Positions 27,141 to 38,588 of a stretch of DNA of 64,000 bases are shown here, piece by piece. This DNA comes from Albula goreensis (lineage: Eukaryota; Chordata; Actinopteri; Albuliformes; Albulidae): the NCBI GenBank assembly GCA_022829145.1, contig CM040758.1:9470128-9534127 (forward strand), in the 5' to 3' direction. Under the pieces are notes generated by a model. That model had not been told where the DNA came from, searched no databases, and worked only from the letters and a program-made list of their open reading frames with translations. Made by a program: the position numbers and the translations under genes. The number at the start of each line of letters is the position of its first letter. The stretch's first letter is position 1.

Positions 27141-28555
27141 AAAGATTCATCAAAAAATGGCTCTAATCTGCCACGCATTGTCTGCAAGAAGCCACCAAGT
27201 CCAGGCTGCAAATGGATTCTTCTGACTGATGTAATTTTGGAGAGTCTTTCTCCTCTCTCTCTCTCTTCTCCATCAGGCGTGTAGATAGTGTGAGCAGATG
27301 AGGAGCACTCTCCACATGCATTATGATCCACTCTCCGAGCGCTGGCAAGATCTCTAATGTATGACTGGCCACATCCATACCCCCCCACGACCTGCTCAGG
27401 CAGGACACGCTCCTCAGAAATTACCCAACAGAACTTGACATTCCCCTTTGAGTGCTTTAAAACCGCAGCCAACCACTGGCGTAGTCTAAGCGCCGGCTTC
27501 ACCCGCGAGCCTCCTCCTCTACGCACACAGGCATGAGAGCCCAGACACCCCCATATTTCCACCGCTGAGCAAAGCAGGGTAGAGTCCTTCTCTTACAGAC
27601 ATAGGCCAACTGAGAAAGGACATCACAGGTGCTGGGTTTTCAAGTTTGTATGGAAAGATCCAGAATCCAGCAGCATTTGTGTACGGTTTTACCTCCTTTG
27701 ACAGGCTCTCCTGGAATAGGGAACCCACTGGACCGAAAACAATCCCTACCACCCCCCCCCCCCCCAGCGCCTGACTTTCTCTGCACCTCAACCGACTCAG
27801 ACATTTTATTCTGTCTAATAGTATTACTATTACTTATTCATTTCCCTTAGTGAACGCGGCCGATGGCGATAGCACAGGAAGTGACAGGGAGGTGAGAGGA
27901 TCTCCATCCCATAATATGGTTTTCATCCTCCTTTGGCACTGTGGCTGTTAGTCTCTCAGTCACAGGCTTTTGCTGTTTTGTTTTTGAAATTGTTATGGGG
28001 CAATCAAGGAATTTGGGAAAGATCAATGTAAATTCCAACACATATCAATCCATGGGTTGGTATGGAAGCAGTGGAAGATGTAGGGCTGGCTCCAGGTCTA
28101 GTGCTCGTTTTCAGCTTGCTTCTCAGTGTCATGTGACTTGCGCTGTCCATGTGCAGATACAATGTTTCCAAAGGTGTTCTTGCACAACCTTGTCTTTTAT
28201 GCACACAAGGTTTGGCCTCTGACATGTAGGGCTCTTGATTGGGACAATCGACCTGATTTTTAATACACCTTTGCTGTAAAGGGCTTCACAATTCAAGAAT
28301 GACCCAGAGAAACAGCTTTTGTTCGGTAAGGAGGAGATCTCAGTGTTCAATCGCATGGTGTGATGGCGCCTGCCCATGAGTGCTTTTCGACAACAGTGAT
28401 GTTGACATCCACAGCTGAGAAAAAAAGAACCAAATTCTATACTTATGACCCTGATACAGACCCTGAGTGACATTACCATGGAAACAAGCTGGGGTCAGGT
28501 AGCTTGTGAGCATGTGACCTCTTGACTGAAAGCAGCGTGAATGAACTGATGTGTG

Positions 28556-28558
<3 letters not shown>

Positions 28559-28624
<66 letters not shown>

Positions 28625-28629
28625 TATAT
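28559..28629. repeat. (TA)n microsatellite
   Basis: A TA tract of about 60 bp with a short CA-interrupted extension. A perfect self-complementary tract that can extrude as a cruciform. Confidence 0.95.
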
Positions 28630-30495
28630 GTATACTGTTACGTATCTGTCATGTGCTTATCTGTCATGTGTTTTTAAACCAATCAGCAAATAATAAATAC
28701 AATTGATTAATTATTAAAAGCCTTAACCAGGTTCCTATATATTTATTGTTTTAAGTCATTAGGGAATTCATGAGTCATGATTCTAAATCTTAGATTCTAG
28801 AATCTAAATCTTATCAATAAATCTTAATAATAATTTTAAATACCTGATATACAGTCAACTGCGGTTAAAATAAAACAGATGTCACAAAACAATATGGATC
28901 TTTTCAAATCTGATATTTTTGCATTGTATGTATGTTGCAGAATTGTCATCATCATTGGTGATATCTAAAGCAGTGGAATGATCATCAATCCACTTTTAGC
29001 AGCATGTATTTTGGAGGGTAGTATGAAGGCATGCACACACACTCACACGCACACACACCCTTATGCATAGCGCATTCTTCTTAAGCAGGTATTATCACTC
29101 AGATTTATCGCTGCAAACTACATGCATTGTACCTTATCGTAGTCATAGTTTATGTGAGGAAAGAGTAGAAAACAGTTCCACAAAGAATCATTGTTGTTCC
29201 TTTGAAGGAACAATGAAGAAATATGTTCTCCAGAGAGAAGAAATGTACCTTAAATATAAACCCCTTTATAAGAGCGTAACAGAGAGAACTCAGAGTGCTC
29301 AGAATTTCAGAGCTCCGTTTCCTCACTTTAACCCGGTTACACAACACGCTTCTCCTGCGCGCCCCATCCCCGATCGCTCTGCAATTAAAGACACGCACTG
29401 GCGGCTGATGAGACCATAATGCAGTTTGTGTGTCGCTTCCAATTTACCTCTGGAAATGGACCAAATGAATTATTTGAGAGGGGGAACGGGGGAGGAAAAA
29501 AAGCAAGGAGAAGACAACGTTGAATTTCACCCGTCTCTCTGTCGCAGGCAAAGAGGGAGATATGCGAAACTTCAAGTAAGCCATCTCCCCAGGGCAGGAT
29601 TCTGTAGTTCAAACAAAGTAAACAACTGTTTTCCTGTGATGTGCACTTTAGTAGTGCTGGAGGCGAGGGGCTCTCCTCCTGCAGCTAGCGCCGTGAGTGT
29701 GGTACAGGGAATTTTTTGACGCCGATCGTGGTATTCCCTCCCCAAGAGCACGACTCAAGCGTGCGACTGTATGGAGAAATCTGTACCTTAGCTGCAAGAG
29801 CAACCGTAGATTGCTTTGCAAAAAATACAATGAACAAGTAAACATATGCACCCGATTTTGACTCCTTCAGTGTACTGGGTCCTCCTTTTTGGGATAAAAT
29901 AATAATTATTGTGTTGAGTTAATAGCTGTCTGGGAGCATCCCATAATGAGCCTCTATGATCCCTCCACAGAGTTGCTAGGAGCACCTGACTCTTATACAG
30001 AATTTACAACTAGATATCAGCTTGTAGGTAATGTCTGTTGAAATATTTTATTTTGCAAAAATCAGTTTCCCAGAAGTAGCAGTGGGAAAAAAATGAAGAA
30101 AGGAAGAGAAAAAATGCCCTGGGTGAATCCAATCTGTTTGTTTAAAACAAGCCTTTCATTCTCTACCTGAAACATTCCCCAGCAAGACAATTACACAGGA
30201 GAAGATCAAAGCCGGGAATAAAACAGGTATCATTTACTCAAATCATGTGTTAGCACACGAGCCATCTGACCTGTTTCTACTGCAAGATAAAAAAAATCAA
30301 AGCCCCAAAAAATGAAACAAATTTGAAATCATAGTATCTTTAGACCCCACAAGTAATTTATGGACTTCATTAATCATGCTGGTTTGAAGCTAGCCCTCTG
30401 AATACCATAGCCCATGCTGCTACCAACACCCCTACCTCTCCGACTGGTGATGAATTTGACAGAGTGTCTGGACTTTATAGACTTAGTGGTTTAGT

Positions 30496-30680
30496 AGAGG
30501 TCTTCAAGTACGGTCCTGAGAGGTACTGGTGTGTGATGTCTTTTGTTTCACCTGAAATTTCAAAACAGGTCCAGACCCTATAACTGAGCAGAGTCGACTG
30601 TAATCAGCTGTTTTACTTGGTCATTAAAAGCTGAGAAACAACAGAAACAAGTATACCCTTCAGACCATGAGTTACAGATG
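30496..30680. mobile_element. Possible hAT-like MITE, about 185 bp
   Basis: The left segment GGTCTTCAAGTACGGTCCTG continuing GAGAGGTACTGG is mirrored by the right segment, whose reverse complement reads CATGGTCTGAAGGGTATACT. After small gaps the ends share GGTC, TGA, GGTA and a GT-rich word, with a TTTTGTTTC / GTTTCTGTTG pair further in. This has the layout of the two-ended elements near 52 kb but is more decayed. It could be a chance alignment. Confidence 0.4.
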
Positions 30681-32229
30681 AGTCTTCAGCCAGTCACCTT
30701 CTCACGCACATTGACTCTAGCACGCCTTTCTTTGTTTGCAGAGGATTCCCACGAGCTTATTGGTGCCCTCAGATTCCTGAGGGTGGATGAGGTCAGCCAA
30801 AAACGTTTGTCTGCAAACAGGCAGCTAACTGCTGGCACAAGTCCAGCACGTCGCAGTTGACCGCTCACCACCATCAATAAGATTCAACCCCTAAAGCTAA
30901 GCACTGACCACACACACAGGAGCAGCTGTCCACCGACTCACTCTTCAAACGCTGCCAAAAGTGGCCGCTGGCCTGCAGATTCACTTTGTCTTGATGTACA
31001 TTAGCTGACCCCTGACTGGATCAGAGCCCGAAGAATCACATCTTTAATCTGTCTCTCCTCCCAGAGGTTTTCTTACAGCTTACATGACACTTCTTTAAAT
31101 GAATGAACACCATGAAGAAGGTTGCCTTGTAAAATAACAGGCCAGAGCCGAACAGATTTAGTCATAGTGGACTTTTCTATATTACTACATAGTCTATACT
31201 GTAGATATAACACAGGCACAATGGCAGTTTCACCACACAGCTTCATCACACGAAATAGCGATGCACTTCACAACAAACAAAATTGTGTGACCCTGATTCA
31301 CACATTTTTTTTTCCCAAGATGTTGACAGTAAATTTTCCAGACTGTGAAAAAGAAAACCTCCTCATTTCCCTTGTTACTTTTAAATGCAAATGGGGCTTC
31401 ATTAAAAACCGCGACCAAAAATTCATTAACACTTGGATTGCTGGTGTGTTGATTTACAGCCTTACAGAGCCAGGGCCCCTCTAGGTATGAGCGTGCAAAT
31501 GTTTGGCTAAACAGTCATTTAAATGGCAGAGCTTGAGCAGCCAGAAACGCTTCGTTCAGCAGTAACACCTGGAGATGAAACATTTACATACACTGCTCTT
31601 TGTGTGGGGGAAATTCATTAACACAGCATTCACACAAGCTCATTAATATGAATAGATCCAGACAACACTGGGAGCTCTGGGTTGAATGGGAGTAGCACCT
31701 CCTACTGGACACAGTGGAACAAAGAGTTGTAATGTTGGTGATACACAGAACTTAGAATGTCACAATGCCCAGAACTTGTCATTCATATCATACGATCCAA
31801 TTTAGGGATGTAATCTGTATTATGAGAAGTAGCTACCAACCGTTTGAGTGAATGATACACATGTTGTTTACACTTTTCAAAGGCCAAAGCAGGGCGAGTG
31901 GTCAGGAGCAATCCAAAAATTCCAGATTCTGCTCATTACCAGCATAAGACCTCAGATACATACAAGGGGGGCTGAAAACCTTCCTGTACTGGGGACCATT
32001 GAATAAGAGGTGTAAGCCCCTCTATATTGGATACTGTTAAGTACGGATGTGTTGGACCTCCTGGTGCTGGATACCTGAAGGAGGTGGAGGTCCCTCACAG
32101 GTCAGGGTTCTGACAGGAAGGCCTTGTTCAGCACTGGAGCTACAGGCGTTGGAAAGTTTCCCCAGGGCTGAGTGACAGGATGCTGAAACTCAGGGACTCT
32201 GTTCACTGAAGGACATGTCATCATGCCCC

Positions 32230-32475
32230 CCCCCAGCCCTGAGCCCGCCCGCTCCCCTCCATCACGCCGTTAGCCTAACCTTTTGATCTCCAGCAAATGG
32301 AAAGTCCGGCGCTTGAGCTGCGTCCGCCACAAGGAAAGGGCGACGATGAAAATTGGTGTGGATTAGAGCTAATCCGCCTGGACGTGGTGGGCAGGGGGTT
32401 TCGTTTGGATGTGAGGGCCCAGGCGTCGTGGCAACGGGGCCGCCGGCTGGATGGGAGAGCATCTGTCTGTTTATC
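32230..32475. other. CpG-rich block without a recognised gene
   Basis: About 20 CpG in roughly 245 bp, high GC. Overlapping open frames of 67-91 codons on both strands show no familiar domain. Candidate orphan CpG island or conserved regulatory element. Confidence 0.5.
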
Positions 32476-32699
32476 AGCGGGGTTTGTACACTGGTGCTTT
32501 GGGGAGTGAGAGCTGGGGGCATTAGACTGGGGCAAAGCCCCCTGCTGCATTTTTAAACAGGGACACCAGGAGAATTCCGTGCCGTCGGCTCACCTGCCCT
32601 GAGAATTATTCAGATCAATTGGGGAAACCCTCATCTTAAGACAAGCCCACCCTACCCCCTACTGGGCATAAACCAATGTCATCTGTTCAGAGAGATGCC

Positions 32700-32741
32700 C
32701 ACACACACACACACACACACACTCAAACACACACACACACA
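32700..32741. repeat. (AC)n microsatellite, interrupted
   Basis: Two AC tracts separated by TCAA. Confidence 0.9.
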
Positions 32742-33257
32742 GATTCAGACACATAGAAAAACATGCAAATATGCACAGGGATGCATCCACCCACACACAC
32801 AAAAGGGAGAGGTATAATTTCATTGGGCTTTGCCTTTAATCTGTAAACATGAGGGCATTACACAGATCAGGTGATATAATGACTTAATGGGGGAGATAAG
32901 ATCCCCCCCACTCTTCACTTCTGCCCCTACCAAACCACCTCTCTTCATCTGCTATTGTTGTGAAGAGGGTGCATTAATGAGGGAGGTGGGTGAACAGAGC
33001 AGAGGCCAGAGGGGGTGCTATTAAATTAGCCCCCCACATGTGTCCCAGCGCTCCCCAGGGAGAAGGTCCCCTTCCTTTAGCAAACCTCAGGGAGCTGGGA
33101 TTATGAGGAGTTAGCAGCTGGGCCGCCCCGCCACCCTGCCCACACCCCTGCCCCCACTTCCTGTTCCATTCAGCACGTTAGCGGCCCTCCCGCCTTGCGA
33201 TTAGGGGTCAGGGGTAACGCCCCCTCTCCAGGCAATCATTAAAATACCGGCTAGGAA

Positions 33258-33310
33258 AAGGGGAGACAGAGAGAGAGAAAGGGAGAGAGGGAGAGAGAGA
33301 GAGACAGAGA
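33258..33310. repeat. GA-rich imperfect microsatellite
   Basis: Purine tract of GAGA words broken by GGGAG and GACAG. Confidence 0.85.
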
Positions 33311-34507
33311 CATGCTCAGACACTCATTCTAATGAAAGCCATGAATCAAATTTAGCTTAAGAGCATATTAGAGTCACCGTTAGCTCCATACAAAGGGCAC
33401 GCCCTTTTTCTGGCCCTCAAGAGAAAATATTCCTCATCAAAGTTCAGATGTTGCTGCGTATGCTTCTGGCCCTCACGAGATGTTGATGTGTTGGCGTTTA
33501 CATCTTTTTTCAGATAATAAAAGTTCATGTGATCTGGGAACAATGGATAACCTTGTAATAGTGTTAAATGACAATTCCCTATGATAAAATCACCCTAAAA
33601 ACTGGTTTCTACGTCTGTATCTATTGTGGAACAACATTGCCCCACTATGGGGATTTTCTTTACTCATAAACCAAATGGCCAGTCAACTAACAATCTTATG
33701 TAGGTGAGACTCCAATCTTGAGTAAATATTCAGATCCAGTGACTCTTCCCTGGTGATAGTTCTGTTGTATAGCCTATGTATACATGGGTAAACTTTTCTA
33801 AGCCAACCAAATCTGCCCTCAGATACTTGAAGGTACCAATAAGCTTGCAGGGAGCCTATGCCAAAAAAATCAATGCATGTTTTCCACAGGCATTATCAAG
33901 TAGTTGAGTGTCTGAAGTTGAGAGTAGTCCGATCATTACACTTGTTGTTGTAAATTTTGCCTTCCAAATTCCTTCCTATGAAGCAGCTTGAGCTGGCAGA
34001 TATGCAGCATGAACAATTAGCAGAGGTATCCTCTCCTCTGACCTTAGCCTCAGTTTCCTTAATCTCCCAGCTTTAAACTTTGAATTTAACCTGTAAGCGA
34101 AAAATGAATGTATTTTATATTGATATAAAAATGAATAAATACTGTATATGATTTCCATATATTGCCTTGAATGCATACATTAGCATGTGATGTGAAATAT
34201 ACTTTAACGTGATTAAAGTGGTATATTACCACAGGTTAATGCAAATTTTGGTTTTTTAAATTTTTCATACTGCTGAGTGCATATGTAAATATTTAATGAC
34301 ATCCTTATGCTCCAGATATTTTAACAAAAAGGTTAATCAGCGATAGATAGGGTCTGCTGTATAATGAAGCTTCAGTCCCGGACTGCATGGAATAATGTGG
34401 TACTAAGTGCTGAGGAGAAACCGTATTCAGAGTTTAGACAGGAGAAGAAGAGAATCATACTCTAAAGCTATATACATGTAAAAGTGTAATCCATCCTACA
34501 ATACAAG

Positions 34508-34552
34508 GAGTTAAATCAGAACTGAGTTAAATTAACACTGAACACTTTACTC

Positions 34553-34589
<37 letters not shown>

Positions 34590-34700
34590 ACTGTAAAATG
34601 TTCAGTATTATTTAACTCTTTTACTGTTCCAAGCAGGATCAAATATACTCTATCAGAGTAAATTGTACTCTGTCAGAGTTGATTTTATACTAAGGATTTA
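34508..34700. repeat. Palindromic element around a (TG)17 tract
   Basis: The arm GAGTTAAATTAACACTGAAC at 34524-34550 is mirrored at 34593-34618, whose reverse complement begins GAGTTAAATAATACTGAAC. The arms agree at about 23 of 27 positions. The loop is a TG tract of 17 units (34555-34588). A partial direct copy of the arm precedes it (from 34509), and two AGTRNACTCTRTCAGAGT-like palindromic words follow (34646-34682). The layout fits a fish MITE whose centre has grown into a microsatellite. Confidence 0.5.
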
Positions 34701-35738
34701 ATAATAGCTAAGCTGGTAAGACCTAAATCAGAGATGACATGAACTTTCCTTTCAATCAAAAATCACATTGTTTTCGATTCAATATTTTTCACATGGATTA
34801 TTGCAAACAATTCTTTATTCTCATAGTGCACAGACCCTCTTAATTACCCTGAGTTTGGAGTGTTGATGTACACCATTAATATTTCAGTGCTCACTTCTCC
34901 ATGTTCTGTCGCTATACACCCTTTGTACAAGCACCCACCGACTCAAGCACTACAATCAAATGAAAAATGCATGAGTCGCTTAAAACCAGCAGCTAGTCAG
35001 AGGATCTGCCCTCTCCCGGGTGTCACGACACCCGTGATGAAGAAAGAAATAATACTTCCATCATCACCCGCAGAGCTAATTCCACTCCGCGCATATCTGT
35101 TATAAAGACTAAATGGAGTGGCTTGATTGTGAAGCATGGTCTTCTTTTAAACCCGAGCAGGCATTCTTCAAACGTAGCATGTGTGTTAATAATTAAGGCG
35201 TCCCTGACCACGATACTCATCCTTGTTCAGCCTGATGGTCCTCCGAAAGAGAAGTCCCGACTGCTAGATTTGACCTTTTGATTTGATTAACTGCTCCGGG
35301 CAGGACGCTGGACCCTGGTTCAGGTTTCATCACTTCTCATTTTAAATACACACCAGAACTGGATCAGTCATAGACCCATTTTTTGGGTTTGAGCTGTCAA
35401 AGAAAGGGGTTTCTCTGGTGGGATGGGTCAAAGGATGGCACACTGAACATTCGCTTACTAGCATGCCTTGTGTGTTGCAATGCTACTGTGTACAAGTTGA
35501 ATGATACAGCAGGTCAGAACCAATGGCTATGTTTCAATATTTGATAAGTCCTCACATACGCAATTTCTTAAAAAGAAAAGTTTTGTTGGATGGTAATGGA
35601 CTGTAATATCCAGTTTCGATTCAGTCATGGGAACATGTTTATTCACTATCCCAAGATGTTCTGTCAAGGCCTGTAGTTCATGTAAGTTTCATTCCTTACT
35701 AACTGGGAACATTACTGAAGAGTGAATAGTACCAGTGA

Positions 35739-35871
35739 AGCTACCTTGACACCAAAAATAGGAGGAGCCACACCCACCTGACATACACTGACCTGCTCTA
35801 ACCAATCAAAAGGCTTTGGTCTCTACAGCCAAACAAAATTGGAGCTCCCTCCATTTTTGGTGTCATGAAGC
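35739..35871. mobile_element. MITE with about 30-bp terminal inverted repeats
   Basis: The left arm (35739-35770) carries GACACCAAAAATAGGAGGAG. The right arm (35840-35871) reads, in reverse complement, TGACACCAAAAATGGAGGGA. Allowing three single-base gaps, the arms match over about 30 bases, framing about 70 bp of non-coding DNA. This is the form of a miniature DNA transposon. No transposase and no clear target duplication are seen. The superfamily is unknown. Confidence 0.65.
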
Positions 35872-35937
35872 CTCCATTCTCCCATCACATAGTGACGCCT
35901 CCTGAAGTATATCATTTAGTCCTGAAAAAATAGGTCG

Positions 35938-36160
35938 CACTTTATTTTAGGGTTCACATATTAAGGGATAATTAAAACTTGATTGATGACTGAATAATTA
36001 CTCAATTAGACATTAATGAAGGCTTACTAACCATTTATTAGGGTTTTGTTCAGGTACCATCTTATTTATAAATTATTAACCACATGTTAATGACTTGCCA
36101 GTAATAACATTATTATTAGTCAAATATTTTAATAGTTTATTAGGAACACTTTATATAACT
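35938..36160. repeat. AT-rich interspersed repeat candidate
   Basis: It begins GGTCGCACTTTATTTTAGGG, a phrase I associate with ends of dispersed repeats in teleost genomes, and continues AT-rich with echoes such as ATTATTAGTCAAATATT and TTATTAGGAACACTTTATAT. There is no inverted partner and no frame. It starts about 65 bp from the MITE ending at 35871. Classification needs a repeat library. Confidence 0.3.
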
Positions 36161-37235
36161 ACCAATTTACTTTATTTGGGCTAATTAGCGACTATTTCTC
36201 CATGCAAGTGTTTTCATAAAATCTAAGTGTTTCATAAATTGCTTATAATATAATTTGATCCAATACTATCAGCGCAGTAAATTCAGAACAGATTCTTGGT
36301 TATAATTTAACAAGGAAAAGCATAATGAGTAAAAAATAACATTAGTAAATGTAAGCTACTTTCAAAATGATTCACTTGAAAAATACATATACGCAAACAG
36401 AACCATGGTCATATGAAAAGCCAATTCAAAAGAAAATGGGAAAGCTAAAGCAACCAAGAAACGACCTTAAACCAAAGTTTTGTCCACTCCATCAGATCAG
36501 TCTGAAGTATGTGCATCCCTAGTATCGGAGAAGCCATCTCTGTGTGGGTCCATGTGAGACCATTAGTTTTGTCCATTTAAGCTATGAAGCTAAACAGTCC
36601 CACTCAGATTTAGCAACACATGAGACAATGCAGTGCAGTTTAGTGTTTATCCCGCTCATCGTTTCATAGTTCCCTATCCGCTGCCCTTGTGATGTGCTTT
36701 TGCCTCTGTGCTCCTAAAACAGCTGAATCATCGCTGGAGTTTTATGTTGTTTCTGCATGTGATATAATGTGTTCTGTATCATGAACATGACATATAAATG
36801 CTTCATTGAAAAGCAATGACCTTTATGTTTACATTACACAGGGGGCGGCCATGTTTATGCTGTAAATCCTGTAGTCTTGGTGCCTTGCCTGGGTTTGGGT
36901 CTGTGGAGGTTGGGCACTGTAACTGCTCTCAGGGCTCCCAAGGCCTGACCGGTGTCCAAGGAGCAGGAACGAGGCATTGAAAATGAAGCATTGTTCTGTG
37001 ATCTCCCTCTCAGTTGCAGCTGATGCCGAAAAGTGCCCTCTTTGATTCTATAGCTAACTGACTGCTTCAATATGTAAAGGAATAAATATCCATCTGGACA
37101 AGATTAAAGTGATGCTGGCTTTATAATTAGCACAACGCCTATAGCGAGAGATCACTATTAAATCTTTGCCACAAGTGATTAACTGGAGACGTCACACCAG
37201 TGACCTGTCATCCTAGATATGGATGGATAATTCAC

Positions 37236-37241
<6 letters not shown>

Positions 37242-37282
<41 letters not shown>
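37242..37282. repeat. (AG)n microsatellite
   Basis: Pure 41-bp purine AG tract. Confidence 0.95.
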
Positions 37283-37286
<4 letters not shown>

Positions 37287-37580
37287 AGACATTTTATATT
37301 TCATTTCAGAGAAAAAATTAAGGGAGGATAGATGGGGGAAGACAAATAGATGACAGAGAGAAAACATGCAGTAACTGTATACAGAATAAACATTTCAACA
37401 GGTTACTGCACAGGGGCCAAGCAGGGTGTGACAAACCGGGCGTGACGGCTTCAGAGTGCCACCCGGCAGTGAGAGAGACGCCCCAGGAGGCTGACTGAGC
37501 CCTCCTGCCCTACATGTATCCCAGCATGCCTCTCAATGCAACCTAATGAGAGAACAGCTCTGTCCTGCCTCTGATTGGAT

Positions 37581-37603
37581 GGGGTGGGGTGGGGGTTGGG
37601 GGG
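37581..37603 (+). other. G-quadruplex motif
   Basis: Four G runs of 4, 4, 5 and 6 with loops T, T and TT. A very strong short-loop G4 candidate. A C-rich segment at 37721-37756 gives a G4 candidate on the other strand. Confidence 0.7.
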
Positions 37604-38468
37604 CAGTAATCACACACACCACCGTGCTCTGCTCGGCTGTCACGGGAATGTCCCTATTAGACCTCCCAGATTGCTTCGTCCCTCTCTCTTGATTCTAATG
37701 GATGGGGGTAATTACCAGCACCCCCTCCCGACACACCCCCCCAATCCCACTCCCCCTCTGCAATCCACAAACAATTTAGAGTGCAAGTCTGGGAACGCGG
37801 AATGGAGAGGGGAGTTAAAAAAAGAAAAAGGGAAAAGAGGAACACTGACATCTTAAGGAATTTCACAGGGGGCGGCTAATCGAAAGTGATCAGCGGAAGA
37901 TTTTAATATTTAAATAGCAGCGATGCACCAGAAGTTTCTAATTAAATTATAAGTCATGCTTGAAAAGCAGAAGAGCATGTGTTGTGGGATTTTAAATAAT
38001 TCATCCTGCCCCTGTATCCAGCCTCTCTGTTAACCTGAAGACAAATGCCATTTGCAAGCTTTCAGATGGAAGCCGGTGGCATAACAACGGGATCCTGTTC
38101 AGATTTTTTATCGTTCAGAGTCGAAATTCAAACTGACTCCACAGCAGCGATCCCACTGTTGGATTCTGGGACGGAATAATTAGGAGGCCTGTGTTTCTGA
38201 GAGCTGGTTTTTTGATAGCGTGATTCGTTACTGTGGACGACAGCTGGTGTCACTGTGTAGCGACCTCACAGTAATTCATTTGAGGTTTCTGTCTGCGTGA
38301 ACTCAACTAAGGAGACTAAAAAAAAAAAAAGACTAAAAACTGAATTATTTTCCTTCATCATGGGAACTAGACTGAATAATGTGGTCCTAAAAGATATATT
38401 GTGTGGGGATGCTAATCTTGATGTAAAACCTAGCAGGGTACAAGGCATCAAAACATGATCACCCATTT

Positions 38469-38469
<1 letters not shown>

Positions 38470-38508
<39 letters not shown>
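38470..38508. repeat. (CA)n microsatellite
   Basis: Pure 39-bp CA tract, two bases before the hairpin at 38510. Confidence 0.95.
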
Positions 38509-38509
<1 letters not shown>

Positions 38510-38510
<1 letters not shown>

Positions 38511-38588
38511 GAGGACAGTTACATTCCTGAACTCTAAAATATAAAAGGTAATTTTATATTTTAGAGTCCAGTAATGTAGCTGTTCTCC
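38510..38588. repeat. Near-perfect 37-bp hairpin with 5-nt loop
   Basis: The left arm 38510-38546 and right arm 38552-38588 are inverted copies around loop GGTAA. The inner 16 bp (ACTCTAAAATATAAAA) pair perfectly. Over the full 37 bp only two pairs fail and two are G-T. The stem is long enough for a pre-microRNA, but the loop is short and the inner stem is very AT-rich, so a tiny inverted-repeat transposon relic or replication-born palindrome is equally possible. It starts two bases after a CA microsatellite (38470-38508). Confidence 0.7.

Larger units (their letters stand above)
27563..35738. other. Non-coding DNA with scattered repeats
   Basis: Contains the TA tract, the hAT-like element at 30496, CpG block 32230, two microsatellites and the palindrome at 34508. 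A C run is at 27751-27765. GGGTCAGGGGTAA at 33205-33217 is a DR1-type nuclear-receptor word. AGATTCTAGAATCT, near 28790, is a perfect palindrome. No coding exon recognised. Confidence 0.5.
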
